From assembly GCA_032719365.1 (NCBI GenBank), contig CM064870.1:21642738-21706737 (forward strand): DNA of 64,000 nt, given 5' to 3'. Each line of letters begins with the position of its first letter. The first letter of the stretch is position 1. Source of the DNA: Prinsepia uniflora (Eukaryota > Streptophyta > Magnoliopsida > Rosales > Rosaceae). Made by a program: the position numbers and the translations under genes. Below, in pieces: positions 34,141 through 45,903 of this stretch. The notes below the pieces were generated by a model. That model saw only the letters and a program-made list of their open reading frames with translations, was not told the origin of the DNA and did not search any database.

Positions 34141-34440
34141 CTTCGTCATCGGAGCATCCAAATCCTTTGCCCTGCAAAGCATCTAAGCTGAAGAAGCATC
34201 CAAGCTTTCGCCCTGCGAAGCAACTAAGCCTTCGCCATGCGAAGCACCTACGTCTTCGCCATGCGAAGTACCTAAGCGTTCGCACCTACGTCTTCGCCAT
34301 GCAAAGCACCTAAGCGTTTGCCCTGCGAAGCACCCAAGCCTTCGCCCTGTGAAGCGTCCAAGCCTTCGCCATACGAAGCGACCAAGACTTTGCCCTGCAA
34401 AGGACCCATGCTTTCGCCATGCAATGCATCTCAACCTACG
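34141..34440 (+). repeat. 24-bp minisatellite in the gag-only element
   Basis: About ten diverged copies of a unit close to GAAGCACCTAAGCCTTCGCC plus ATGC. The unit length is a multiple of three, so all six frames look open across it; the frames at 34183-34573 are therefore not evidence of genes. Confidence 0.85.
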
Positions 34441-34779
34441 CATTCAAAGCCTTCCACATGGAAGCACTCAAAACCTTCCACCAGGAAGCACTCAAAGTCT
34501 TCTTCTTTGGAGCTCTTCAAGCCTTCTAATAAAGAAAAAGCCCTTCCCTGAAGGCAACATACTAGAAACTTAATCATCTAACGCCACAAGTTATTTAGAA
34601 CTTGTCGTTGCACACCCATGGTTGCAATGGGGGCATATGAATGAGCTCATTCCAATACATTGACAAGCATTTGAAAGTATTCCCTTCAACACATTAAAAA
34701 GTGGATAAAATAAAATTAACACTTGCGTTCCAACAATTGTTCCAACAATTCAGCATAAATGATTTTTCTTATTTATTCA

Positions 34780-35525
34780 TTTGGAGAGTGTTTGGAAAAT
34801 CACATGTCGATTGCTCACACCAGTTATTCACTATTGGAATGAAAATTACATGCGAAAGGGAAATGACATAAAGAAACTACGGATGCAAGTCTTCAAAACC
34901 CATTGTTTTTTTTCTAAAAACTCTTCTCACTCTTCTGCTGAAAGTAGGGAAGTGTCGTTAAACAATGATTCAGCAGTCTCAGGGGTAGCTTCCTTTCTAG
35001 TCTTGGTCTCAGGCTCTGGTTCAGGTTCCGGTGCAGGCTCATACTCTTTCTCCAGCTCTGGTTCTTGCTCTTTGGTGGTGATCCCACTGCAGCTTGCCAT
35101 GTCCAACTTTTGCGCCTCATTTTCTCTTTTTGGCACAAAGTTGTGGGGGCATGTAGTGGCAGTAAATGGCCGTGTCTCGGAATCCTTCCAATTTTCGAGT
35201 TCTGGATTTCCACCTCCCAAAGTATAGCTGAAACCCAAAATTGGACGCTCATGGCTACAACGGAGGCATCTAATGCATGTGTTAGTTTGGATTCAATCCA
35301 AGCGCATAGAAGAATTTTGCAAAGAGGCTAGACGATGAGATCTCAAAATTCTTCATAAGTACTGTTTTCATTTATTTGAGGGATGGTTGGCTAATCACAT
35401 ATCAATTTCTCAAACCAATTATTGACTACAAGAAATGCAAATACAATCATTGGCATAACAAAGCAAAAGCAACTAAGGATGCACGTCTTCACAACCCATC
35501 GTTTTTTGAAACTCAGCACACTCTT
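34780..35525. repeat. Diverged direct repeat in the non-coding tail
   Basis: A segment with GGMTAATCACATRTCRATT, ATTCACTATTGGAATG/ATTGACTACAAGAAATG and GGATGCAMGTCTTCAMAACCC occurs at about 34785-34905 and again at 35375-35505. The copies are clearly diverged, so the duplication is old. Confidence 0.65.
34927..35238 (-). CDS. Unidentified Glu/Pro-rich frame, antisense in the gag-only element
   Basis: A 103-codon minus-strand frame begins MGFSYTLGGGNPELENWKDS, continues with a charged stretch containing TATTCPHNFVPKRENEAQK, and ends in an EPEPE-type acidic repeat. I do not recognise the family. It could be a captured host exon or chance. The frame lies opposite to gag and overlaps a plus-strand Ser/Gly-rich frame (34781-35227) that is its mirror. 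Low confidence that it is a gene. Confidence 0.25.
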   Translation of the reverse strand: MGFSYTLGGGNPELENWKDSETRPFTATTCPHNFVPKRENEAQKLDMASCSGITTKEQEPELEKEYEPAPEPEPEPETKTRKEATPETAESLFNDTSLLSAEE

Positions 35526-37380
35526 CTACTGAAGGCTCAGACTCTATCTCTAGTACAATCGTTTGACTTTCTCTTCAGAATCGTGCAAGCGTCTGCATAG
35601 CTGGAAACATGCCTCCTGCTGGGTTGTGACACGCCTCACATAAGCTGATGAGACTCATCGCCTTTTATGGATGAAAATCCTAGACAGTTCATGGTGCACC
35701 TTACTCCTCATGTGTCGAAATATTCTATCCACCAAGCATCAAGTTAGTGGTCACTGGGAAGAACACTTCATGTCGTTCGACGCATCACCTCCAGCTCCAA
35801 CCTTGCCTCGCGTTGTGGCACACCAAGTCTTGGATAAAGAACACCTCGCGTCGCGCTTGCAGTATGCCTCGTCTTGTGGCTGTTCCATGCTTTGTCACTT
35901 GGATAATTATTGTCATTTCAAGTATCTCGAAATGATCGTCTCAGAGAGTAAAGCGCACCGCCGCTTGAATTGAGGCAATCGAAAATTCAGAGCTCTCGGA
36001 ATCTGCAAAAGACCGAAATCCTATTGGCATAGGAAGTGCCTGAAGCGACATGTCGTTTTTCTCACCAAGGAAAGGGAATCAAAACGACACGTCGTTTTCT
36101 CGCCAACAGTCGAATAAAAAATGGCATGTCGTTTTGCACCAGCGGCAGAAGCACAAAAAACAACATGTCGTTTTTGCTTCCATCAAAGTTAAAAAACGCC
36201 ACGTCGTTTTTTGTTGTCTTCAACCTCAGTTCTTCACCGCCCGCAGACCGCATGCGAAATCTCTAGCTCGCTGCTCCCAAAGGCTCTGCCTCTTGATCCA
36301 TTTTGGCGCGTCTCAGACACTCGCTTGACGCCATCCATCAACCATCTTCCTCGCAAAGAACACCTGCATACATTCCTGGGACGCTCGCTGCTTTCCGCCC
36401 TACGCCGCTGAATCGCCCCTCCTTTCTGTACGCAGAATCTCTCATCGGAGCCGTAGCCATTCTCATCACGCTCCAACGAGGAAACAACGCATGGGATGGT
36501 CTCATTCTCGAAGGGGCCATGCGCGGGATCAGCGCCAAGTCCAAGCCGTTGTGGCCACTCGAGCATCTGCACTTCTTTGTGGCTGTAGTGATCCCCACCT
36601 GTTGGCGAAGCCGCGTGCGACGACGGCCCACGAGCTGCAGAAGGTGGCAAGGACCCGCGTAGGAGGTTCAAGAAAGAGGAGGTCCCACTACTCATCGTCT
36701 CCCTTCACACCTGCAAAATCGGAAACCGCCAATTCATGCCTTCCACGCGTGAGAAGCCGATCAATTCACACCTTTCTTCTAATCAAAGCCCTCCGTCGCG
36801 ACGCTCTCTACTCATCCAACCCGAACAGCTCCATTGCTTCTTCCATCAAGTACCTGAACAGCTCCATTGCTTCTTCCATCAAGTCTGATGTGTGGAGAGC
36901 TAATTATGGGCACTAACAAGCACCACATTACATGCGGGCCCGCCTGCCAGTTAGCTAGCCCATCATGTCGCACTTCCAGTCCATCTCTCCGCCAACTCGA
37001 CTGGAGCATCAGGTGTGTGCACATTGACCGTGCGTCCTAGGGCCAGGGTGATCATCTTCATCCTCCTTCCAGATCCGGCCATACAGCAGAAGATGGGGCT
37101 CGCTATTGCAGTAGATGTCGTTGCATGGCGCAGAAGCGCCAAATGTAGCCACGGGTTCAACCAAAACCGATCCCACAAACGACAAAACCACAGCAAATAC
37201 TTCACAACAAGCCACCCGAAATAAGTACAAAATAAACAATAAGAAAATTCAAATCATACCTTGACAAATAGCCTCTTTTCTCCAAGTAGCTTTTCCTTTG
37301 TTCTTAAAATATATAAAGCAAATGCAGATGGACTTTTCCCCTCTTGCAGCTATTTAAACGAAAAGGGAGCTATGAACGTA
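35526..37380 (+). other. Non-coding tail of the gag-only element
   Basis: GC-richer than its surroundings between 36230 and 37200, which leaves many overlapping open frames on both strands without family motifs. It contains the TCGTTTT repeats (36048-36215) and a 31-base tandem duplication around CAGCTCCATTGCTTCTTCCA (about 36826-36888). Confidence 0.6.
36048..36215 (+). repeat. Interspersed CATGTCGTTTT motif, five copies
   Basis: ACATGTCGTTTT or a one-base variant (CACGTCGTTTT, GCATGTCGTTTT) occurs five times at intervals of about 30-45 bases, starting near 36048. The spacing is irregular, so it is a motif cluster rather than a tandem array. Confidence 0.75.
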
Positions 37381-37600
37381 TGAATTTCATTTAATTTTTA
37401 CTTAATTGAAATTTGATTTGTTTAATTGAAATAAATTTCATTAAAACTGAAATTTATTCTGTTTAATTAAAATAAATTTCATTTAATTACACATAACTGA
37501 AATTTATTCTGTTTAATTAAAATAAATTTCATTTAATCAAATTTAATTGAAATTTATTTTGTTTACCTAAAATAAATCTCATTAGGATAAAGTTGATTAA
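37380..37600. repeat. AT-rich tandem repeat (GAAATTTATTCTGTTTAATT)
   Basis: Four diverged copies of a unit of about 55-60 bases with GAAATTTATTYTGTTTAAYT and AAAATAAATTTCATTTAAT sit just upstream of the 3' LTR. Confidence 0.8.
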
Positions 37601-37846
37601 AATTTTTTCCATAAAGGTTTAGCTCAAAACAAAAATGGCAACATTTCTCACTCCTACACAAATATATATATATATATATATGAAAATGTATATATGTATA
37701 CGTATATGGCAAGTATGAATACACCCTGTCAATTTTATTTATAAGCTCAGCGTTTTTCCTTGACACGGAGAAGGAGCGAAAATAAAAAATTCCAAGAATA
37801 TACATCCCTTCGGATTCCCTGAATTCCGAAGCGATGTGGGAGCATT

Positions 37847-38392
37847 TGTGGAACCCTAAAATCATCCGAAAATTGTGGAGCTGCCACATGGCCCATAATT
37901 CCCTGGCAATAACGCTAGTCATTTGAAAACACTCAAACATTAAATAATCTATTTACCAGCTAAATACGTTATTTAATCGGGTAAAAATCTCCGTAATATT
38001 AATATTCTCCTCGAGAGAGTTAATTGTCATTATTCTTAGTAACGAACAATTTAATATTAATATTAATACAAAATAATTATCATTATTATCATAATGAGCT
38101 ATTATTATAATTATTATATATTATTTATTAATTACAAATTCAACCGACCAATCAGAACGCTCCGAGGCTCCCAAGATTTTCCTATAAATAGCGGAGCACA
38201 TTTTATTTCCAAGGTAAATCGATTCTTCGCTTCGAAGTATATCTTTTTCCTCTCTCAAAGCTAACTTAGGCATCAGAGTGTTCTTGGTCGAACAACCCCC
38301 CGGGTAATCGATCGAGGCAACGATAGCTAATTTTTTGTTGTTTACAGGAAATATGGGAACTTTTCGCGGCGGGTTCGATTTCTGCTTCAACA
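37847..38392 (+). repeat. 3' LTR of the gag-only element
   Basis: Starts TGTGGAACCC, ends CTTCAACA and is followed by CCCAG. Few substitutions against the 5' LTR are visible; the largest change is loss of about 20 bases in the ATTATTTATT-rich part. Confidence 0.92.
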
Positions 38393-38397
38393 CCCAG

Positions 38398-41110
38398 CAA
38401 ACCGTTTTCTTTCTTGCCCGTTACTGTTTCATCTATCCCATCAAACCCCTATTTTTCTTTCTCTACTGTTTTTATGGTTTTTTTTCCCAATATATATATA
38501 TATATATATATATATAAGCCAAGAATGTAAATCCATAAATAATCATAACAAAATTTCAACGGTGCACAAATTCGTCAAGTATTCCTTAATTAATAGAAAA
38601 TCCTAATCTTAGAAAAAAAATAATTAAAGATTGGATTCTAATTGAAAGAGATAGGAGGGAGAGAAGAAAGAGAAAGTGAGAAGAAAAATTAACTAGAAGA
38701 ATATGGAGAACCGAGCATATGAGTGAGAACAAATATGATGGTGAACGATGGAGAAGAGAGCAGATGAGCGAGAAAAGTGTGTTCGACTAAATTATACAAC
38801 ATTTTTCTTCCGTATGAAATAAGCGAGTTAAAACTGTATAAGTTCCCTCAAGCTGCTTAAATGAAACGGTGGCTAACTAATACATGAGTGTACCAAACAC
38901 AGCTTCCAAATTATTTAATCTATCTGGTGTCTAATACGGCATACCAAACGCAATATTAAGGACAATACTTGTTTCCCATTTCGGTGGCACCTCATCATGC
39001 CACTCTTTTGATTTATCAAATTTTCTTTATACACATATTATAATCGGAACCGTTTATTATCTAAATCATCATGTTAAAATCATCTCTGTTAAAAATCAAC
39101 AAGATTGGAGATGATCTTATGGTGAACCGTTCATTTAATTGATATATATATATATATATATAAATGACTAAACGATATCTAATCTACTTTATTTTTTACA
39201 AAGTTGATTTTAACATGATTTAGAGAATGATCAGTTTTGATTATAAAATATGTACAAAGATTATTCGATAATTTCAAAGGGTGGTATGAAGAGATACCAC
39301 CTAGGATGTAAATATCATTCATATTTTAATATCGGATAATAAAGATTTTTCAAATTTGAAATTTAAAAATATTTTTAAAGAATTATTACTCTTAATTATC
39401 TTGTTTTAAGTTAGACTGTTTTTACTATATTCTTTAAAATGAACACGTAATAAGTAGGTGTGTAATGTTTTTTTTTTTATAAAATAGAAGTAAAAAAAAA
39501 CCTACTAAATAAGAATTAAAAGTTTATAAGTTTTGATTAATTATTATTTTGGTTAGTAATTTGAAGGCTTCAAAAATATAATTGGGAGAGTTTTAAATAA
39601 TTATTAATATTGATTCTAGTATTTACTATTGATTTCAAATTCAAATCTCAATGATATATTATATGAATAATTTCTAAAATCTCCTTATTTCCCATAATTA
39701 AAAAGTAAAAGAAGAATAATGAATAGGCCTGAAATCATGTCTAACTATTTAAAGTAAAAGAAGAGTAATGAATAGGCCTGAAATCATGTCTAACTATTTG
39801 GACCACACGTGGCTTACAGAGAATGCAAAGACCTCTCCACAAAATCAGAAAATGGGAGACCAACTGACCAACATGGGCCCAATTTCAAAAGCTCGCACCT
39901 GAATTGCTTTTCCATGCTTCTGGTCTGGTTCGATGGCGGTGAAAATCCGCCGACCTTGGCCCACAAGAATGCAACATTATTGAATTTTATAATACTATAA
40001 GAATTTGAAACCAGTCATTATTATTATTATTATTTTATATAAAAATATTCTATTTCCATATAGAAGGGGAATCTGAATTTTTTATGTTATTAAGGATGGA
40101 ATCTGAGACTATTAATCAATAAAATAAAGCTCTTATTAAAAACAAACCCTTTTGATAATGAGTCATTTTATTATAAACAAATTTGATCAAATTATAGAAG
40201 TTTAGATGTCATTAGAATTTAATCGATCTGGCAAGTGAAAATTCTGAAAATTCATGCTCCGAAACTAACGTTAATACATTAGATTGGATTTTTTTTTTTT
40301 TTTGTGAAAGTCAAATTATCTCTCGTACGTAGACGAAAGACACATGGACACGTGTAAAACTACTCAAGATCTCAACCTATTCATCCGTGTCCATATTAGC
40401 ATCCGTGTCCATATTAGGAACACGTATGTGTCAACAACAAATAGTTCTTCCTCAATTGAAAGTCGGCATTCCCAACAATCCAATTATTCAATTATGTTGT
40501 TGCCTTACCTCACCAATTGTAATGCACGTTCTTTTATTTATTTTATTTCCTTTCCCTTTTTTTTTTTTGGGTTAAGGTCAATATCAAAGTAAATTAGATA
40601 ACATTCTTATTATAAACTAAAAAAAGTATGGTGATGCCGGAAGCAACAAGGAATATGCTCGATAGACCAAACTTGTTTATTAATCCAATCTTGTGACCTC
40701 TCAAGAAGTTAGGGTGGTTTTGGCATTAGAAAGTTGGAAAGTAGTCTCCTTTGTCAAATTGGAAATTGGGATGACTACGTATTGAAAGCAGTGTGCATTT
40801 AGGGCATGCGTAAAGCACGAAAATGGACAAAACGCGGTTGGTTTGACTCATTTGGATCAGTAGAGCAGCATTACTTTATATACGATTGAGTTTAGTCAGC
40901 CCCCCACGAAGCTTGTTTGTGATTAGCTTTTCACAACACGTGTCTTCACAATATTGGATGTTTAAGTCTGACTAGCTACCCAGCCTACTTTATATCATGT
41001 CAAAAACTTTTGCATAATTGAAGCACAAGCCTATTTATTGAGAAGGACATGCATTTTGAATCCAAGCTATTAACATTGATCAACAAGTCATACCTAGTCA
41101 TCTCAGACTC
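38398..41110. other. AT-rich intergenic region
   Basis: No gene recognised over 2.7 kb. Small features: (TA)n at 38489-38515 and (AT)n near 39141-39160; a MITE-like end TAATACGGCATACCAAACGC near 38934, matching the end of the element at 41753; a 51-base tandem duplication containing AATGAATAGGCCTGAAATCA (about 39703-39800); CATCCGTGTCCATATTAG twice (40383, 40401). The short frames at 39809 and 40344 show no family motif. Confidence 0.6.
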
Positions 41111-41522
41111 TAAGGCCTCGTTTGATATGTCGTATTCTACTAATTATTTCAATCGGATAGACTAATTTGTTCACCGAATAGACTAATTTGTCCACCAGAT
41201 AGACTGATTATTTAGTCGGGTATTTGGTACTTTTCCGGATTAAAATACCGACTATATTATACTAACCGGATTATATTATAGTAGCTGACGAAATACTTAT
41301 ATCTTAAATATTAATTATGTATGTCATTAGTATTATTATTATTTATTTTAATAATTATTATTATTACTAATTATTACATTTTTATTAATTAATTATTTTT
41401 AAATTTATCATTATTATTTATTAAAATATCATTAATTATTAATTATTAATTTATTATTATTATTATTTATTACTTTATTACTTTTTATTATTAATATTTA
41501 CTAAATTAATATTTTATTTTTA

Positions 41523-41553
<31 letters not shown>

Positions 41554-41753
41554 ATATTTTACAAGATTACTAGTTATCCGACTATTTAATACGAACAATT
41601 TCGAGCGTATTATTTTAGCGTGTCTGGACCTTATAAAGATATTCAACCGTATTAACTTATACGGTGACTAATTAATACGACTGGTACCAAACACTGGTTT
41701 CGTACTATATTATCCTATCTCGTCCCTTATACGGCATACCAAACGTAGCCTTA
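41111..41753. mobile_element. MITE-like element with terminal inverted repeats
   Basis: The left end TAAGGCCTCGTTTGATATG is mirrored on the right by CATACCAAACGTAGCCTTA, about 25 bases of imperfect inverted repeat. The interior is ATT-rich and non-coding. A duplication of TA or 3 bases at the very ends is possible but not decisive, so the superfamily is left open. Confidence 0.65.
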
Positions 41754-41832
41754 GTGAATGATAGCAAGGAGTTGTGCTAGTATGGGTGCGGGACGAAATG
41801 CTAGCAATTTTCAAATATATAATGACTGATTC

Positions 41833-44427
41833 TGTAACGACCCGAACCGAGAATAATAATATTTTAATGTAAAAAGACTATTTTGCCCCTGAAGGGGGGA
41901 AACTTTGACTTTTGACCCGGGCAACAATTTGGACTTTGACCCATGACTATGACGTAGGTCGGGACGTCACGAATCCGTAGACAGGCGGCACGCCGAAATC
42001 GGAGTTCGTATGAAGAAGTTATGGTCAAGGAAGCGTTTTAGCGGAATTTACGAACCGAGAACAACGGAATAAAATATTAATTTATTACGAGAATCCGTGC
42101 CAACCTAATATTTAAATCAAACCGGTGGATTGGTGACAAGTGTCACCCATCCAAGCCTACACTATTCCCATAAAGCAACTTACACTATTTAATCCATTTT
42201 TATATAATTATTTTTCCCTCCATTTGATTTCAGCCATTGGATCTCCTGTCCAATTGAATCCTGGCCCTTCATTTTCATCTGCTCCCTTATTCATGCACGA
42301 TCTCTATTTTCTTACAAACACACACAGACACACATTCATCCCCCCACAACCCGTGCATTTCTTCCATTTTCTCTCGACCAAGGCGATCAAACCAGCCATC
42401 CTTATCACACCAAACGACCACCCACAGCACCACCATTATCTGGTCATCACCACCGTGCAACACCGGCAACCACCAGCCCATTTCCCCGCCTGAAAATCCC
42501 GTCCAAAAATTCAGACCCGAAACACGACGGAAACGGGTCCAAGAAGCAAACCGTGACAACCACACCACCTCGACGCAGGGGAAGCTCCAGTCTGCACCGT
42601 GAGGACCCCAGGAGCTTAACTGGACGACGGCGCGGCCTGCGGCGGCGACACGGCGGCGGTAAGGTCGAAAACCCGAGAACCCATTTTGATCCCCTGTTTC
42701 GAACCAACTTGTTTTGATGCCTAGAAATCGATCTATTGTTTATGGAAATGTCCTAGGGTGAGAGACGAGTCGATCAGGACTGGTTTGGACGACGGACACG
42801 GCGTGGATCACCGGAGAAGACGATCGGACGTTGGCCGTGAGTTTCAGAGACGAACTGGTGAGTTTTCTCCCGTTTTCTTTCTAGTTTGAGGTTGTAGAAC
42901 CATAGAACAGACCTAGACGACCCTATAGGGATGAACCCCGTCGAAAATGGTGGCCGGAATTGTACGGTTGAATCGGGTCAAGCCGTGGGTCGACAGCGAC
43001 CCGGTTCCAGTCAAACGGGTCTGACCCGGTACTGTAGCATGATGACGTCATCATGCTGACGTCACTTCTGACGTCATGATGACGTCATCCTGTCAGATAT
43101 TGTCAGACCAGGGACCAATCAGAACATGCCATGTGTCATCTGACAAGTGTCAGTGATGACGTCATGCTAACGTCAGCAGTACTGTAGCAGCGTTGACCCA
43201 CGCGTTGACCAGGCGCGTGGAGGCGCGTGTGAACAGTGATTTTGGTGGGGCCGGTACCATTTTCAAGGTTTCGACGATACGGATCCAATGGAGGTGGTTT
43301 CGTGTCGATCGGAGATCGTTATGTTAGTCAAAATGGGGTTTGAAGCACCGGGAATAGTGCCCGGGATGCGATTTTGAGGCGGATCTGTTCTAGGGTCTTG
43401 GTATTGATATTATAGGGTCCTTAAGTAACCCTCAGGAATAATAATACAGGTTTATAGAGATCGTTGAGCAGCAAGGACCGAGTGTGAGTGGGCTGTTTGA
43501 TTTATAAAAGGCTTGCATGCATAAACTGTTTTACTATTTCCACTGATGAGTCTTATGAACTGTTTATATATGCTATGTTTTGGGCATGAGACCCGTCTGG
43601 ATTATATGTGGATTTTGTTTGGGATGTCCGGGGGACATAGGGTAAACTATACTGTTATTGTACTGTACTTTCCTACCTGTGTATATTGTCTCCTCCAGGG
43701 AGGGTCGTTGGCCTGGGTGGACCCTGGAGTAGTCACGGGGCTTTGACTGAGTGGAGTTGACCCCCGTTGGGCTGCTTACTCTTAGGAAGGCATGTTCATA
43801 TACCTCGGGCAGTGACCGGGATACCGGGAGCTGATGTACCTAGAGAGTCTCGGGTGTGAGACCCTGAGTGGCAACGCGTAGCCTTAGAACCGTGACATCA
43901 TTTGGGTTGGGTTTTACAGTGCACTGATATGTTAGTTTCACCTTACGATTATTATTGTGGTTCATTTGTTATGATTTCATTATAATATTATGTTTTCACT
44001 GCATGCAAGATTTGGAAAACGGAGGGGTAAAACCTTATGATTATTTTATTATTAAATTGATTTCTAAACTGATATTTTTGGCCCACTCACCCTTGTTTTA
44101 CTGACCCCTCCAGACCCTGACACGGAAATAGAGGAGGAGGACCCGGAGGAGGAGGCAGAGGTTTAGTTTGCCTAGCTGTGCACCTGTACACCCACTTGTG
44201 GGTAGGTTGAGCACCGAATAAATGTACTCTGACTAGTGTGCTCACATGTTGTATTTTACTTTCCCTTGTCTGACAGTATCACTTTAAACACTGTGTTTGT
44301 ACGTTATCTATCTATTTGAGTCTTCGGTTTTTATTTAAGGGTAATTTTGGTATGTTTAGAGTCATTGTCAGACGGGAGCGGGGCACGTCCCCGGGTGGTC
44401 CCAGTGGGATTGGGACGGGTCCTGTCA
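41833..44427 (+). mobile_element. Solo LTR (Ty3 chromovirus type)
   Basis: Starts TGTAACGACCCGAACCG, ends GGGTCCTGTCA (2595 bases) and is flanked by the perfect duplication GATTC (41828-41832, 44428-44432). It shares the GTAGACAGGCGGCACG box (near 41976) with other LTRs here, and the CGTCTGACA/GACGGGTCCTG-type end with 26023-28262. No internal region is attached. Open frames inside are not conserved in the relatives. Confidence 0.92.
43043..43164. promoter_or_regulatory. Cluster of five TGACGTCA sites in the solo LTR
   Basis: Perfect 8-base palindromes TGACGTCA lie at 43043, 43057, 43069, 43080 and 43157, plus AACGTCAG near 43169. Two TTGACC W-box-like words follow (43190-43220). TGACGTCA is the classical binding site of bZIP factors of the TGA/CREB type. 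Position inside the LTR, well behind its start, suits an enhancer; activity is inferred. Confidence 0.75.
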
Positions 44428-44432
44428 GATTC

Positions 44433-45092
44433 TATTTCTCAAAATCTAGTTACTCGATATTCCAGTCCAACAATTACGGTATTTTACTACAAATTTTCAT
44501 TCAAATGAAATAGCCAATACAAACAAAAGTTGGGAAAAAAATATATTAAATGAGATCTCAATAAAATTTTGTCGTAAAACTTCTTGAATTCAAAAAACAT
44601 CTTATTCGAAAGTACGCGATGAATCATTCATTTTGAAAGTACAACATATTACATAATGTCTGTTTAAATTTCCAATACATAAATACATCATAATCGACAT
44701 TCATATGAATCAAACAATATCTCAATTCCAAATTAACAAAGTCGATTAATAGGAATAAAATAATCTAATGACTATTAATCATCATTCAGAATGCACCTAT
44801 TTGAATATACCTAATCAATCATTGTATTTGACCCACCTAATGTGACATTTTCTTTGCTAATTAAAAGAAAAAAAATAAAACTAAAATATATAGAATATAA
44901 TTTAATTTAGACTTAACTATAAATTAATCTGTTTTTATTAATTAACTTATAAGTTATTTAATTTACTGATTTATTAAATTTCATTTAAGCATTTAACCCT
45001 TTAAAAAAAACTTAATTGCTTCTTTTATTTTCATAATATCCTTTATATCTTTTAACTGATTAATTACCTATTACATCTATTTTTTGGGAGCC
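44433..45092. other. AT-rich intergenic region
   Basis: No gene or repeat boundary recognised. Confidence 0.5.
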
Positions 45093-45580
45093 TGTTGATA
45101 GATCTTCAATTAAACATTATTTTATATTATTTTATACCCTTTATACTTGACTTTTAATATTAAAATAATAAAAAATTGGAGAAAATTATATATTTTGTGG
45201 GATTTTTTCATAAATAAATCAAACATGGAATTCTGAGAATTTTGGCAAAAGAATCATCCCAATCGGAGTTTTAACGAAAAAAATATGACTGAAAGAAGTG
45301 AGGCCACCGAAAATAACTTGGAATTTCGGTGGGAAGGTGCTAAAGCCCAAAGAAACCTGCCCAATCCAAGTCTGGAGCCCAGATCCATTTCGTCCAAGCC
45401 CAGCCAGTCACGGCCCAAGAAAATCAGCTTGTAAGCCATCCTGTGCGTCCAGTCCAACTGATTTGTCGACAAGCACCTGCTGAAGTTTCTTCGTCAGTTC
45501 GACGCGTGCCTGCCGAAGCAATCAACTCCAGCTCAGCACGTGTGCGCTGATCACTCTGCCTCAGCCAGTGCGTTAGGCAC
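45093..45580 (+). repeat. Left part of a Ty3-type LTR, interrupted by the 61484-45581 element
   Basis: Starts TGTTGATAGATC and is homologous to the LTR at 25210 (shared GCAT/ACATTATTTTATATTATTTT and GCACGTGTGCGCTGA). It stops where the minus-strand Ty3 element ends. Its remainder should lie beyond that element, outside the window. Confidence 0.75.
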
Positions 45581-45903
45581 CGACAGGGCCCACCTTGATT
45601 AACACCCTGATAATCAGGAAGAATCCTGCTCCCGTCTGACAATCGAACATAAACTACCAAAAGTAATTGTAACAAACAACACACACACAATGTTCGACTA
45701 GGGATAACTCACGATACATTTCACAGTACAACAAGTCAACGGTGTCACAAAGCATAGGTAATGATACAAGAAAAGAAACAAAAGCCTGTGAGATAACTAC
45801 GTGCGCAACGATAAACTTTATGCCTCAGCCTCAGCCTCGGCGTTAGCCCCAAAATCTACACCACGACCTGGAGGGTGTTAAAAACAAGAAAGATGTGAGT
45901 GGA

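Larger units (their letters stand above)
31244..38392 (+). mobile_element. Gag-only LTR retrotransposon (TR-GAG-like, non-autonomous)
   Basis: LTRs at 31244-31810 (567) and 37847-38392 (546; shorter mainly by one deletion in an AT-rich part) start TGTGGAACCC and end CTTCAACA. They are flanked by CCCAG (31239-31243, 38393-38397). Inside are a primer site, one gag gene and a long non-coding tail. No protease, RT, RNase H or integrase motif was found in 33963-37846. Gag-only elements of this layout (TR-GAG) are known in plants and depend on a partner for pol. Confidence 0.92.

Noticed and set aside
34183..34573. Several overlapping open frames on both strands
   Set aside because: They are produced by the 24-bp minisatellite, whose unit length is divisible by three.
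36234..37239. Many overlapping open frames in the GC-rich block
   Set aside because: Both strands are open at once, as expected in GC-rich DNA; no domain motif or splice structure supports one of them.
42140..42707. Open frames on both strands in the solo LTR
   Set aside because: They mirror each other, lie in LTR sequence with TGTAACG and GGGTCCTGTCA ends, and show no domain.
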